A DNA stretch of 64,000 nt from Collinsella stercoris DSM 13279. Its GTDB lineage: Bacteria > Actinomycetota > Coriobacteriia > Coriobacteriales > Coriobacteriaceae. Shown piece by piece: positions 45,215 to 53,334 of the stretch. The notes beneath the pieces were generated by a model. It had not been told where the DNA came from, made no database searches, and saw only the letters and a list, made by a program, of their open reading frames with translations. Position numbers and translations under genes: made by a program. The DNA is taken from positions 1,302,001 to 1,366,000 of the forward strand of contig NZ_CP085935.1 of the NCBI RefSeq assembly GCF_020735465.1. Direction: 5' to 3'. Every line of letters starts with the position of its first letter. Within the stretch, counting starts at the first letter, position 1.

Positions 45215-45708
45215 CCTGTATCAGCAAATCGTGGCTCACGCTGATGAAGGGTGATGAGATGGTCGAGACCCTCTAGACAATCAGATATTGCTCGCTGTTC
45301 TTCGATGGTCGATGGTACTTCAGCCGTAATTTCAGCGAAGCGTTCGTATCTCAGAGTTTGTGTATCTTTGGAATTGCCCTGAGAGTTGCAGAGGTATTTG
45401 TAAAGCAATTCAGGCCTCTTCAACAGGTAGCCAAAGCAAGTCGAATCAAGCTCGACTACAGGCTTTGCAACCACATAAGCTGGGCTTACGATACCGTTGT
45501 ACCTGCTTGAACCGACCGCGCCCTGCCACATGCGCATGCTGTTGTACACGATGTCCCCAACGCGAACAATCTTATAATTGGCGATGCTTGCACCAGGATT
45601 GGTGTCTCTTTCGGATTCGGATGCCGGATAGATACCGTTGGCTACGCTAACCGACAGGATTTCTTCGGTTGAGGAGCGCTCATCGCTTTCGACAAACAGC
45701 TCTCCCAA
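45211..45708 (-). CDS. Silent HsdS recognition cassette 2 (inverted)
   Basis: 165 codons of one target-recognition domain, reading on the minus strand from repeat A' (45725) to repeat B' (45235). It begins at TTG inside the repeat, with no ribosome site, so it is not expected to be expressed in place. Ends LDHLITLHQREPRFADTG. Confidence 0.7.
   Translation of the reverse strand: MGELFVESDERSSTEEILSVSVANGIYPASESERDTNPGASIANYKIVRVGDIVYNSMRMWQGAVGSSRYNGIVSPAYVVAKPVVELDSTCFGYLLKRPELLYKYLCNSQGNSKDTQTLRYERFAEITAEVPSTIEEQRAISDCLEGLDHLITLHQREPRFADTG
45235..45258 (-). repeat. Repeat B, copy 2 (inverted)
   Basis: Inverted copy of repeat B at the 3' end of cassette 2, 20 bp after the recombinase stop codon on the other strand. 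Confidence 0.88.
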
Positions 45709-45725
45709 CTTACGCTGTTCCCAAG
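45701..45725 (-). repeat. Repeat A, copy 2 (inverted)
   Basis: Inverted repeat A at the 5' end of cassette 2; only 26 bp from the forward copy at 45752, forming a head-to-head pair. Confidence 0.9.
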
Positions 45726-45751
45726 ATGGAGTCGTTCAATCTGGATAATCG

Positions 45752-45776
45752 CTTGGGAACAGCGTAAGTTGGGAGA
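45752..45776 (+). repeat. Repeat A, copy 3
   Basis: Forward repeat A opening cassette 3. Reads A-WEQRKLG in frame with the ORF that follows. Confidence 0.9.
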
Positions 45777-46803
45777 GCTTTGTGCGTTTTCTAAGGGGCA
45801 TGGCTACAGCAAAGCCAACATTAGGGACGTCGGCACCCCACTGATTCTGTATGGACGCCTGTATACCCAATATGAATCACGCATAGAGGACGTGGACACT
45901 TTTACCGTTGAGCAAGATGGATCACTTCTTTCAAAGGGTAACGAAGTGATCGTTCCCGCATCCGGGGAAACGGCAGAAGATATTGCCGTCGCATCATCCG
46001 TGCGCAGGTCAGGTATCATTTTGGGAGGTGATTTGAATGTCATCACTCCGGTATGCAATCTCGACCCAGACTACACCGCACTTGCTATAACGTACAGCAA
46101 AGCTCATGACGATTTAGCAAAGCGAGCACAAGGAAAATCAGTCGTACATGTCCATGGCAACGATATCGCCGAAGTCGAAATCTCTTACCCGTCGGAAAGC
46201 GAACAGAGGTGCATATCTTCGATCGTTCTTGATCTCGATTCCCTCATCACCCTTCATCAGCGTAAGTGCCAATGCCGTAGCTTGTGCGGTTATCTTTCTT
46301 GGGAACAGCGTAAGTTGGGAGATGTTACCACTATTGTGGGCGGCGGCACGCCGAGCACCAATAACAGTGCGTACTGGGATGGCGATATAGACTGGTATTC
46401 GCCCGCCGAATTGGGCGAGCAGGTGTACGCCGACAGAAGTGTTCGAAGGATAACCCAGGCTGGTTACGATAGCTGCTCGGCAACATTGCTTCCAGCTGGT
46501 AAAGCAATTCTCTTTACAAGTCGTGCGGGCATTGGCAATACAGCGATCCTTCGCAGGTCAGCATGTACAAACCAAGGCTTCCAGTCTTTAGTCGTGAACG
46601 ATGATACCGATGTGTATTTCGTCTACTCCATGACCGATCGAATCAAGAAGTTCGCTGAACAAAAAGCTTCTGGATCAACCTTCCTAGAGATATCTGGAAA
46701 GGGTCTGGCTGCCGGAGAATTTGCCTTTCCTTCAAAGGATGAGCAGACTGCAATAGGGTCCATGTTCAAGCAACTTGACCATCTCATCACCCTTCATCAG
46801 TGA
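45769..46803 (+). CDS. Silent two-domain HsdS (cassettes 3 and 4)
   Basis: 344 codons with two target-recognition domains: cassette 3 (45752-46266) and cassette 4 (46298-46800), joined by LITLHQRKCQCRSLCGYLSWEQRKLG. It opens at TTG inside repeat A without ribosome site, and ends directly after LITLHQ because the last repeat B is cut short by a TGA. It is a full-length S protein lacking only its N-terminal leader, so it looks like a stored allele. Confidence 0.75.
   Translation: MGELCAFSKGHGYSKANIRDVGTPLILYGRLYTQYESRIEDVDTFTVEQDGSLLSKGNEVIVPASGETAEDIAVASSVRRSGIILGGDLNVITPVCNLDPDYTALAITYSKAHDDLAKRAQGKSVVHVHGNDIAEVEISYPSESEQRCISSIVLDLDSLITLHQRKCQCRSLCGYLSWEQRKLGDVTTIVGGGTPSTNNSAYWDGDIDWYSPAELGEQVYADRSVRRITQAGYDSCSATLLPAGKAILFTSRAGIGNTAILRRSACTNQGFQSLVVNDDTDVYFVYSMTDRIKKFAEQKASGSTFLEISGKGLAAGEFAFPSKDEQTAIGSMFKQLDHLITLHQ
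46243..46266 (+). repeat. Repeat B, copy 3
   Basis: Forward repeat B at the end of cassette 3. Confidence 0.88.
46298..46322 (+). repeat. Repeat A, copy 4
   Basis: Forward repeat A opening cassette 4, 32 bp after repeat B copy 3. Confidence 0.9.
46783..46800 (+). repeat. Repeat B, copy 4 (shortened)
   Basis: Only the first 18 bp of repeat B are kept (through CTTCATCAG); the reading frame stops at the next codon. Confidence 0.8.
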
Positions 46804-46849
46804 CAGCGGTAAGAAGGCAGTAGTGTCTTACGACTCGGTCACAAATAGT

Positions 46850-46888
46850 AAAAACCGTCGATTCGACTAATGCGAATCGACGGTTTCG
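46850..46888. terminator. Terminator between stored and active hsdS
   Basis: Perfect 14-bp stem (AAACCGTCGATTCG and complement) with a 7-nt loop; TTTTACT follows on the minus strand. It ends the hsdMS transcript and would also stop forward transcription of the stored cassettes. Confidence 0.85.
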
Positions 46889-46920
46889 GGATCCCAGAGT
46901 GATATCTGTGTTGAAAATAA

Positions 46921-48165
46921 CTAAACGAACATCTTATCCAAAAGCGATTTCTTCGTATTCCTCAGTAGATTCAACTTACGCTGATGAAGGGTGATGAAGT
47001 TGTCGAGAGATCGCAACGTCATCCCAATTTGCTGCTGTTCCGTTCTAGAAGGAAGCATCAATTGATAATCTGCGTATTCCTGCGCATTGACGCCAGGCTG
47101 GCCGGATCGCTGCGAGGTTATGGCAACATACTTCTTGTAGGCATCGGTCAGGGTTGCCTGATAGACGAATTCGGGGTCAGCACTTTCTCCGATTCGTGCG
47201 CGAATCAGGAATCCAGCAAAGTAGACCGTTCCATCGTATTGCCTGTACAGATAGGTTTTTCCAACACTTGCGCCCGTACGAGCGAAAAGCAAATCACCTT
47301 CTTCCAGTAAATAATCTGCACTCATTGCAAGGTCAGCCAACGGAGTTGTGAGATCGCTTTTCAAGAACTCATGTGTTGTGTCATCAATGTCGGTGATGCG
47401 AAGATATTTGTTTTGACCGTCATATTCAGTTGCGGCTGCGTTCAAACCGTAATCAAACGAAGCCGCAACGCTGCCCAACTTACGCTGTTCCCAAGGGTCA
47501 GTAAAACCATCGAACCGGATTTCGGGCTTGGTCTCGCCGGGTTTCGGAAACATCTTGTCGAGCATCGATTTCTTCACAGCGCACAGCTTGTCGTACTTAC
47601 GCTGATGAAGGGTGATGAGGGAAACCAATTGCGTGAAGAAGCATCCTATTTGCTTTTGTTCTTCCGTTAAGCATGGCAAAGTGAGCGCGGTTTCAAAGAA
47701 ATCGTCTGGCGCAATATTAAGCAGCCCGTGATTTCGCGCGCCTTCAGCAGCAATCATCTGAACCGCACCATGCCAACGATTCGTCTCGTAATAGGTTACC
47801 AGGAAATCAGGGTCTCCTTGATCGAGCCCAAAGCAGATGTACAGCGTGGATAAGCAGCCCTTTTCGTACTTGGTCAGGCGTTTAATCGCTCCCCATGGAC
47901 TGTCGCCCGAAGTGCTCTTGTTGTAGGCGAACTCTCCGTTCTCCAGCAAGTAATACCCGCTCATATCACGGCTAGCTACTTGATTGTTGAAGTAGTCGCG
48001 CTGGTCTACAAGCCCATGCTGAGCCGAGATGGTGAGGGGAAGGTCGGACTGGTTGCCCTCGTTTTTCCGGATCACCCGATGAGCAACCTCTCCCAACTTA
48101 CGCTGTTCCCAAGGGTCAGTAAAACCGGCGAAGCGGATTTCGGGCACATTGGTCTTTTTCGCCAT
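46921..48165 (-). CDS. hsdS: Active type I specificity subunit HsdS
   Basis: 414 residues from ATG 48165 (MAKKTNVPEIRFAGFTDPWE, strong GGGAGGTG). Two recognition domains: cassette 6 (48113-47596) and cassette 5 (47495-46975). The two conserved regions contain DPWEQRKLG and LITLHQRKYDKL...LDKMFPKPGETKPEIRFDGFTDPWEQRKLG, ending LLDKMFV. It sits 1 bp after hsdM, so this is the expressed allele. It decides which bipartite sequence is methylated. Confidence 0.92.
   Translation of the reverse strand: MAKKTNVPEIRFAGFTDPWEQRKLGEVAHRVIRKNEGNQSDLPLTISAQHGLVDQRDYFNNQVASRDMSGYYLLENGEFAYNKSTSGDSPWGAIKRLTKYEKGCLSTLYICFGLDQGDPDFLVTYYETNRWHGAVQMIAAEGARNHGLLNIAPDDFFETALTLPCLTEEQKQIGCFFTQLVSLITLHQRKYDKLCAVKKSMLDKMFPKPGETKPEIRFDGFTDPWEQRKLGSVAASFDYGLNAAATEYDGQNKYLRITDIDDTTHEFLKSDLTTPLADLAMSADYLLEEGDLLFARTGASVGKTYLYRQYDGTVYFAGFLIRARIGESADPEFVYQATLTDAYKKYVAITSQRSGQPGVNAQEYADYQLMLPSRTEQQQIGMTLRSLDNFITLHQRKLNLLRNTKKSLLDKMFV
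46975..46998 (-). repeat. Repeat B, copy 5 (inverted)
   Basis: Inverted repeat B at the 3' end of the active hsdS. Confidence 0.86.
47471..47495 (-). repeat. Repeat A, copy 5 (inverted)
   Basis: Inverted repeat A between the two domains of the active hsdS; one base near the outer end differs (CTGCCC instead of TCTCCC). Confidence 0.87.
47596..47619 (-). repeat. Repeat B, copy 6 (inverted)
   Basis: Inverted repeat B ending the first domain of the active hsdS. Confidence 0.88.
48089..48113 (-). repeat. Repeat A, copy 6 (inverted)
   Basis: Inverted repeat A just inside the 5' end of the active hsdS, ~52 bp after its start codon. Confidence 0.9.
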
Positions 48166-48166
48166 G

Positions 48167-50926
48167 CTATTCACCTCCCAACAGTTTCCGCAGCTCAGCA
48201 ATGCCCGCCATATCGTGCTCGTTGCCCGTGAGCTGGCCCAGCATCGCCGCCAACTCGTTTTCCGCCTCAGCAATCTGGTTGCATACGTCCGAATATGTTG
48301 TCGCGTACTTTGCGTTCAGTGCGACGACCTTTGCGATGAAATCGCTTACGACAGCATTGGGCAGCTCGAGCAAATCAGTTTGCAGTGGCTCAATCCACTT
48401 CGCAGCAAGCAATTCGTCGCACTGGGCGTCGGTCAGGCTCTCGACAACCTCCTTGGTCTTCTCCTCAAGGGCAAGCTTCGCTTCCTTACTCGCTTTCTTG
48501 AGCGACTTCTCCTCGTCGAGGAGCTCCTTCGCTTGCGCAAGGACGTATTCAAAGCTATCAGCAGGAAAGCCTACTGCCAGCTTTAACTTTCCTATATAGG
48601 ATGCAACCTTTGCTTTGCCGTATGTTCCGTCTTTGTTTGACTCCATTTCCTGCCAGGAAACCTCAGAGTGTTTTTCAATGAAGCCTAGCTTTTCTTGTTT
48701 CTTCGCTTTTCGATCAAGAAGCTTCAGATATTCTTCCAGGACACGAATCTCTGGAGAGGAGATATACTTCATTTCGCTGTTAAGATGGGCATTGATCTCT
48801 TTGAGGACGAATGCATCATTCGAGTCGTTAATCGCTGGAGAGTCGAGCTGCTCGACGTCGAGGGAATCGATTAATTCAGAGCAAGACGAGGATATGGCGG
48901 ACAGCCTCTCCTGCATCGAGTTTATTTTGGCAACATCGGCTGTGAGCATGTGGCTTTGCACTAGCTCGAACGGGAGTATATGACCAATCCAGCCGTCCTG
49001 AACTTCAGTTTCCTTTCCGTCTTTCTTTTTTATCACCATATTCGGATCGACTTCGCGTACGGCCTCGCTGCCCTCGGTCTGGATAACCTCGAGGTCGCCG
49101 GAGATGCCCGTCCACGCATCGTCGAGAGCCTGGTAGGCATCGTACCCGTCGACGAGCGCGACATCGGAGAGGGCGTCGCGGAGCAGCTCCGCGATATGGT
49201 CCTCCTCAGCCACGGCGTCGACTTGCAACGAGCCGTCCACCAGTCTTTTCCGCAGCTCAGCAGGCAGGTGCGACAGTGTGTCCCGATAGCCGCCCAGAAA
49301 TGAGACGACGTCGGCGTTAGCCTTTACTGTTGCCGCGACGTCAGCCGTCACGGAAGCAAGGCACGACCCGCCGCCCTCACCGTACAACTGGCCCTTCAGG
49401 CTCGGCCATACCTTCCAGTAGCGTTCGAGCGCGTCGACCTCGACCTTCGGCACGCCGCCGAACATGGTGGCGTACACGTCCCAGCTCTCAGCAGCTTCGG
49501 ACGAATCAACATAGCGTGGAATGTTGAGGTTGTAATCGTTGGCGCGTATCTCGTCGATGGTCACCAGACGGCTGAACTTATCGACGGTCGCCCCAGCCGT
49601 GACCGCGTCCACGATGCGGCGTATATCGCTCGCGCGCAGCTTGTTGTTCTTGCCTTCCTTCACAAAGTGCTTCGACGCATCCACGACCAGCACGTCGCTG
49701 CTCTCGCGCTGCTTGCGAAGAACCATGACGATGGTCGGGATGCCCGTACCGAAGAAGATGTTGGCAGGGAGCCCGATGATGGCCTGGATATGACGATTCT
49801 CCACCAGGTTCTTGCGAATAGCGCCTTCCTCGCCGCCGCGGAACAGCACGCCGTGCGGCAAGACGATGCACATGATGCCGTCGGGGCGCAGGTGGTATAG
49901 GTCGTGCAGCAAAAAGGCGTAGTCTGCCTTGGACTTGGGCGCCACGCCGAACTTGAAGCGCGGGTCGAGCTCCTTGTCTTCCGGATCCCAGTTCTGAGAA
50001 TAGGGTGGGTTCGACACCACGGCATCAACGAACAGCGGGTCGTAGGTCTCGTCCTTGTTCTCCACCGTGTCGAACCACGGCCAGTCGTCCTCGAGCGTGT
50101 CGCCGTTTCTGGCCACGATGTTGTCGGGAAGGATGCCGCGCATCACCAGGTTCATGCGCGTGAGATTGTAGGTGTTTTCCTTGAGCTCCTGAGCGTAGTA
50201 CTTGATGGAGTCCGGGTCGCCATTGCGGCGTGCCACAGCCTTGCCGATGTTGATGAGCAGCGATCCCGAGCCGCTCGTGGGGTCGTAGATGGTAATGTTC
50301 TCGCGTCCGGCCAGGTGCCACGAGACTATCTCGCTCATAAGCATGGACACCTCATGCGGCGTGTAGAACTCGCCGGCCTTCTTGCCGGCGTTGGCGGCGA
50401 AGTTGCTGATGAGGTACTCGTAGATGAAGCCGAGCACATCATAGTCCTGGCGGCCGTCCATCGGGATGTCCTTGATGAGGTAGATGAGGTCGCGAGCGGC
50501 CTTGGACTGGCTGCGCGCATCGGTACCCAACTTGGAGAGGCCAGTCTGCAGCGTGTCGAAGATGCCGTCGAAGACGCGCTTGCGTGCAGGATCGATATTG
50601 CGACTGAAGGCGGAAAGCGCGTCGCGAACGTTCGAAATCTCGAAGTCGCCGCCCTTTGCCACCCAGGTGGAGAAGAGGTTGTCGTAGGCGATGAAGTAGC
50701 CGCACTCGCCCTTGACGAATTCGACCGTCTCCTCGTCGTCTTCCACCAGGCTGGGCAGGTCCTCCTCGGCGAAGTCGCGCGCCTTCAGGCGGGCAACCTC
50801 GGTCTCGGACAGGAACTTGTAGAAGATGAATCCCAGAATGTAGTCCTTGTACTCGTTAGCCTCGATCTTGGATCGCATCTTGTTGGCGGACTCCCATATC
50901 TTGGAGGCCAGCTGCTGCTTGTTCAT
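48167..50926 (-). CDS. hsdM: Type I methyltransferase HsdM, long form
   Basis: 919 residues, far longer than usual HsdM (~500). Residues ~1-480 are the N6-adenine methyltransferase: IYDPTSGSGSLLINIG for S-adenosylmethionine, catalytic NPPY at 306-309, GEFYTPHEVSMLMSEI before it. The ~400-residue C-terminal part is helical and charged (coiled-coil-like around 770-850) and contains no second enzyme that I recognise. Starts immediately after the stop of the GIY-YIG gene; hsdS follows after 1 bp. Confidence 0.93.
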   Translation of the reverse strand: MNKQQLASKIWESANKMRSKIEANEYKDYILGFIFYKFLSETEVARLKARDFAEEDLPSLVEDDEETVEFVKGECGYFIAYDNLFSTWVAKGGDFEISNVRDALSAFSRNIDPARKRVFDGIFDTLQTGLSKLGTDARSQSKAARDLIYLIKDIPMDGRQDYDVLGFIYEYLISNFAANAGKKAGEFYTPHEVSMLMSEIVSWHLAGRENITIYDPTSGSGSLLINIGKAVARRNGDPDSIKYYAQELKENTYNLTRMNLVMRGILPDNIVARNGDTLEDDWPWFDTVENKDETYDPLFVDAVVSNPPYSQNWDPEDKELDPRFKFGVAPKSKADYAFLLHDLYHLRPDGIMCIVLPHGVLFRGGEEGAIRKNLVENRHIQAIIGLPANIFFGTGIPTIVMVLRKQRESSDVLVVDASKHFVKEGKNNKLRASDIRRIVDAVTAGATVDKFSRLVTIDEIRANDYNLNIPRYVDSSEAAESWDVYATMFGGVPKVEVDALERYWKVWPSLKGQLYGEGGGSCLASVTADVAATVKANADVVSFLGGYRDTLSHLPAELRKRLVDGSLQVDAVAEEDHIAELLRDALSDVALVDGYDAYQALDDAWTGISGDLEVIQTEGSEAVREVDPNMVIKKKDGKETEVQDGWIGHILPFELVQSHMLTADVAKINSMQERLSAISSSCSELIDSLDVEQLDSPAINDSNDAFVLKEINAHLNSEMKYISSPEIRVLEEYLKLLDRKAKKQEKLGFIEKHSEVSWQEMESNKDGTYGKAKVASYIGKLKLAVGFPADSFEYVLAQAKELLDEEKSLKKASKEAKLALEEKTKEVVESLTDAQCDELLAAKWIEPLQTDLLELPNAVVSDFIAKVVALNAKYATTYSDVCNQIAEAENELAAMLGQLTGNEHDMAGIAELRKLLGGE

Positions 50927-51766
50927 CTAGTTTTCCTCACTTCTATAGACTTGGTTGAGCGTTTCTCCGTCGTCGCTTACCCATTCGGTCCAGCCGTTCT
51001 GGCTGCCGCCGAGCACGAACACTGCCGCGGCGCTGGGCGTCGGGAACTCGAGGTCCTCGGCGAGCTCTGCGATGCCGCCCGAATCGTCGAAGATTTCCCT
51101 GCGCGCGGCCGCGACGCCCGCGTTTTTCAGCACGGGCGTCGAGAGATTAACTTTCGAGCCGGCGAGCACGGTGAAGTGCCCGGTGGCCTTGTCGTAGCGC
51201 CCCGCCCCGCGTATGCCATTCTTCTTCGTGTGGAAGATTGCCGGCGCACCCGCGGGACCTTGGTCGACCCTGTCGAGGTCGTACCCCAGAGCCGCCATCC
51301 TGAAGAGGATCCTCTCGTGCAGGCGCTCGACGGCCTCTTCCTTGTACGGGTCAACGTAGGGCTTGGGAGTCGCCGAGTTGTCGGTCTCGTACGAGCCGTG
51401 GGTGCGCACGTAGTCGATGGCCCTCGCTTCGAGGACGTCCAGCGCGTCCCTGCTGATGTTCTGGTCGTCATCGAGGAACATGATGGCCTTGTTCCAGAAC
51501 CCCTTCTTTGCCTTGTGTGCGTCGAGCCGGGCGATGCCTTGGGTCGTCTGTCCGGCGTAGATGCGGCTCACGTTGCCGTGGTCCTCGTCGAGCAGGTAGT
51601 AGATGCCGCGCTGCGGGATGTTCGGCAGCGACTTCGCCTCGGTAAGGTCCTCCCTTGGAACGACGACGGTCACAAGCGACTCGCCGTCGATACGGCAGAT
51701 GCGAATGCGGTCCGGTTGCGCGTCTATGAGCTGGATGGTGAGAGTCTTGACCCGAATCACGCTCAC
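50927..51766 (-). CDS. GIY-YIG nuclease-like protein with DUF4357 domain
   Basis: 279 residues from GTG 51766, which overlaps the upstream stop (GTGA). Residues ~50-140 have the GIY-YIG pattern (GIYYLLDED...RIYAGQT, then a conserved Arg region KKGFWNKAIMF, and Glu in LEARAIDYV). The C-terminus (GHFTVLAGSKVNLS to WTEWVSDDGETLNQVYR) is DUF4357. Tightly packed before hsdM, so it is probably part of the R-M module, perhaps an extra nuclease. GIY-YIG activity is not proven. Confidence 0.82.
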   Translation of the reverse strand: MSVIRVKTLTIQLIDAQPDRIRICRIDGESLVTVVVPREDLTEAKSLPNIPQRGIYYLLDEDHGNVSRIYAGQTTQGIARLDAHKAKKGFWNKAIMFLDDDQNISRDALDVLEARAIDYVRTHGSYETDNSATPKPYVDPYKEEAVERLHERILFRMAALGYDLDRVDQGPAGAPAIFHTKKNGIRGAGRYDKATGHFTVLAGSKVNLSTPVLKNAGVAAARREIFDDSGGIAELAEDLEFPTPSAAAVFVLGGSQNGWTEWVSDDGETLNQVYRSEEN

Positions 51767-51975
51767 GCCCCCTTCTTCGCGAGCTCTTCGATCATGCACG
51801 TGCGCACGAAGGCGGAGAAACTCATGCCCCTCAGGGCTGCCTCCTCCTTCGCAGCGTCGCGCAGGGTATCGGGAATGCGCAGGGTCACGGAGACCTGGTC
51901 GCCGTCCACTAGGAAGCTTCTGATCTCGGTCTCGTCGGGATTGCTCTTGATGAGCTCCTTGTAGCTGTCAGGCAT
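51763..51975 (-). CDS. Small ribbon-helix-helix-like protein
   Basis: 70 residues from ATG 51975 with GGGAG 5 nt upstream. The pattern VSVTLRIPDTLRDAAKEEAALRGMSFSAFVRTCMIEEL fits an RHH/Arc-type DNA-binding fold. First gene of the operon leading to hsdM and hsdS, so it could be its repressor. It shares a 4-nt overlap with the GIY-YIG gene. Confidence 0.72.
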   Translation of the reverse strand: MPDSYKELIKSNPDETEIRSFLVDGDQVSVTLRIPDTLRDAAKEEAALRGMSFSAFVRTCMIEELAKKGA

Positions 51976-52160
51976 CTGCGCTCCCATCGCTCGAAATGCA
52001 ATACAAATGCGTTTGAAGCATTATATCGCGGCGGCATGGGGCGGCATTGGAACTGGAGGGATATCAACCGTCCAAGTTCAACCGTCATAATCGCCCGGAC
52101 ACAAAGCAATAGCCTGTGTTGGCGGCAAAATCGAAAAGACCGCCAAGCTGGACTGACCAA

Positions 52161-52233
52161 ATCCTCGCCAATACCCGGATATCTTCGCCAAATCGACTCT
52201 ATTTGGCGAAGATACTACGGAGATGGCGAGGAT
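52161..52233. promoter_or_regulatory. Nested palindromic operator of the fic gene
   Basis: A perfect 14-bp inverted repeat (TATCTTCGCCAAAT, 52180-52193 with 52201-52214, 7-nt centre) is framed by a second, weaker pair (ATCCTCGCCA at 52161 and ATGGCGAGGAT ending 52233). All four half-sites resemble ATCYTCGCCAAAT. The outer right arm touches the fic ribosome site. This suggests cooperative autorepression, possibly by the winged-helix end of Fic itself. Confidence 0.65.
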
Positions 52234-52236
52234 ACT

Positions 52237-53310
52237 ATGGCTCAATTCGACTACAACCGAGCGCTCGGCAGCCTCATGACCCCCGAGGTCGTCTCCGCTC
52301 TTGGGAACATCCGCGAATGCAAGGGCAAAACGTCCCTGCTCTCAAGCATCTACCCCGATCACTTCGCCGCCTTGGTGGAAGTGGCCAAAGTCCAGAACAC
52401 GAGCGCATCGAACAGGATCGAGAACATCTCGACCTCAGACAAGCGCCTGCGCGAACTCATGCTCGAAAAAGCCGAGCCAAGAAACCGTGACGAGCGCGAG
52501 ATCGCCGGCTATCGCTATGTTCTGGACCTCATTCACGAGAGTCATGATGACATCCCGATCACCCCCGGCGTGATTTTGCAGCTCCATCGCGACCTGTACC
52601 GCTATTCAGGGGATTCCCATGCTGGCGCCTGGAAGGACTCGGACAATGTGATCGCGGAGCGCACCGCGCAAGGCGAGCTCGTCGCGCGCTTTGTTCCCAC
52701 GCTAGCCGCCATGACACCCGCCGCCGTCGAGGCCATCTGCGAGGAATACCGCAATCAAATGGATGCCGGGACGTACGACCCCCTGCTCGTGTCCCTTGTG
52801 TTCGCATTCGATTTTGTGAGCATCCATCCGTTCAACGACGGCAACGGACGCATGAGCAGGTTGCTCACGCTGCTGCTCATGTATCGATCCGGCTACGACG
52901 TGGGAAAGTACGTCTCGATCGAGAAGGAGATCGAGCGCACAAAAGAGACCTACTACGAAGCCCTTGCTGCAAGCTCCCAAGGCTGGCGGGAAGGAAAGGG
53001 CGACTACGCCCCCTTCGTCACCTACATGCTCGGCATCATCGACGCCTGCTACCGAGAGCTCGCCAACAGGTTCTCGCTTGCAGGCGCGCCTTCAGGCAAC
53101 GAAGAGGCCGTTCGCGCGTTCTTCGACCGACTGATCGGATCGGTCACGAAACGGGAGATCCTGGACGCCAACCCGGGGATGAGCCAGCGCACGCTGGAGC
53201 GCATCCTCTTAAAACTGCAGCAGGAAGGTCTAATCGAGAAGATCGGCGCCGCGCGTTCGACCGCATATCGGCGGTGCCGAGGCGCTACAAAGCGCGAAAA
53301 GCACCGATAA
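52237..53310 (+). CDS. Fic-domain AMP-transferase
   Basis: 357 residues from ATG 52237 (GGCGAGG upstream). Full Fic motif HPFNDGNGR at 197-205 with catalytic His197. An N-terminal inhibitory helix motif S58-NRI-E62-N63 makes it a self-inhibited class II Fic. The C-terminus (~300-357) is a winged helix (SVTKREILDANPGMSQRTLERILLKLQ). Transfers AMP from ATP to proteins; the target is unknown. Stand-alone gene. Confidence 0.92.
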   Translation: MAQFDYNRALGSLMTPEVVSALGNIRECKGKTSLLSSIYPDHFAALVEVAKVQNTSASNRIENISTSDKRLRELMLEKAEPRNRDEREIAGYRYVLDLIHESHDDIPITPGVILQLHRDLYRYSGDSHAGAWKDSDNVIAERTAQGELVARFVPTLAAMTPAAVEAICEEYRNQMDAGTYDPLLVSLVFAFDFVSIHPFNDGNGRMSRLLTLLLMYRSGYDVGKYVSIEKEIERTKETYYEALAASSQGWREGKGDYAPFVTYMLGIIDACYRELANRFSLAGAPSGNEEAVRAFFDRLIGSVTKREILDANPGMSQRTLERILLKLQQEGLIEKIGAARSTAYRRCRGATKREKHR

Positions 53311-53334
53311 CGGAGGATGGAGATATCCGGCCGC

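Noticed and set aside
43700..48120. CRISPR-like array in the hsdS region
   Set aside because: The repeats are few, 25 bp, in both orientations, lie ~500 bp apart and are coding; they are recombination sites, and no cas genes are present.
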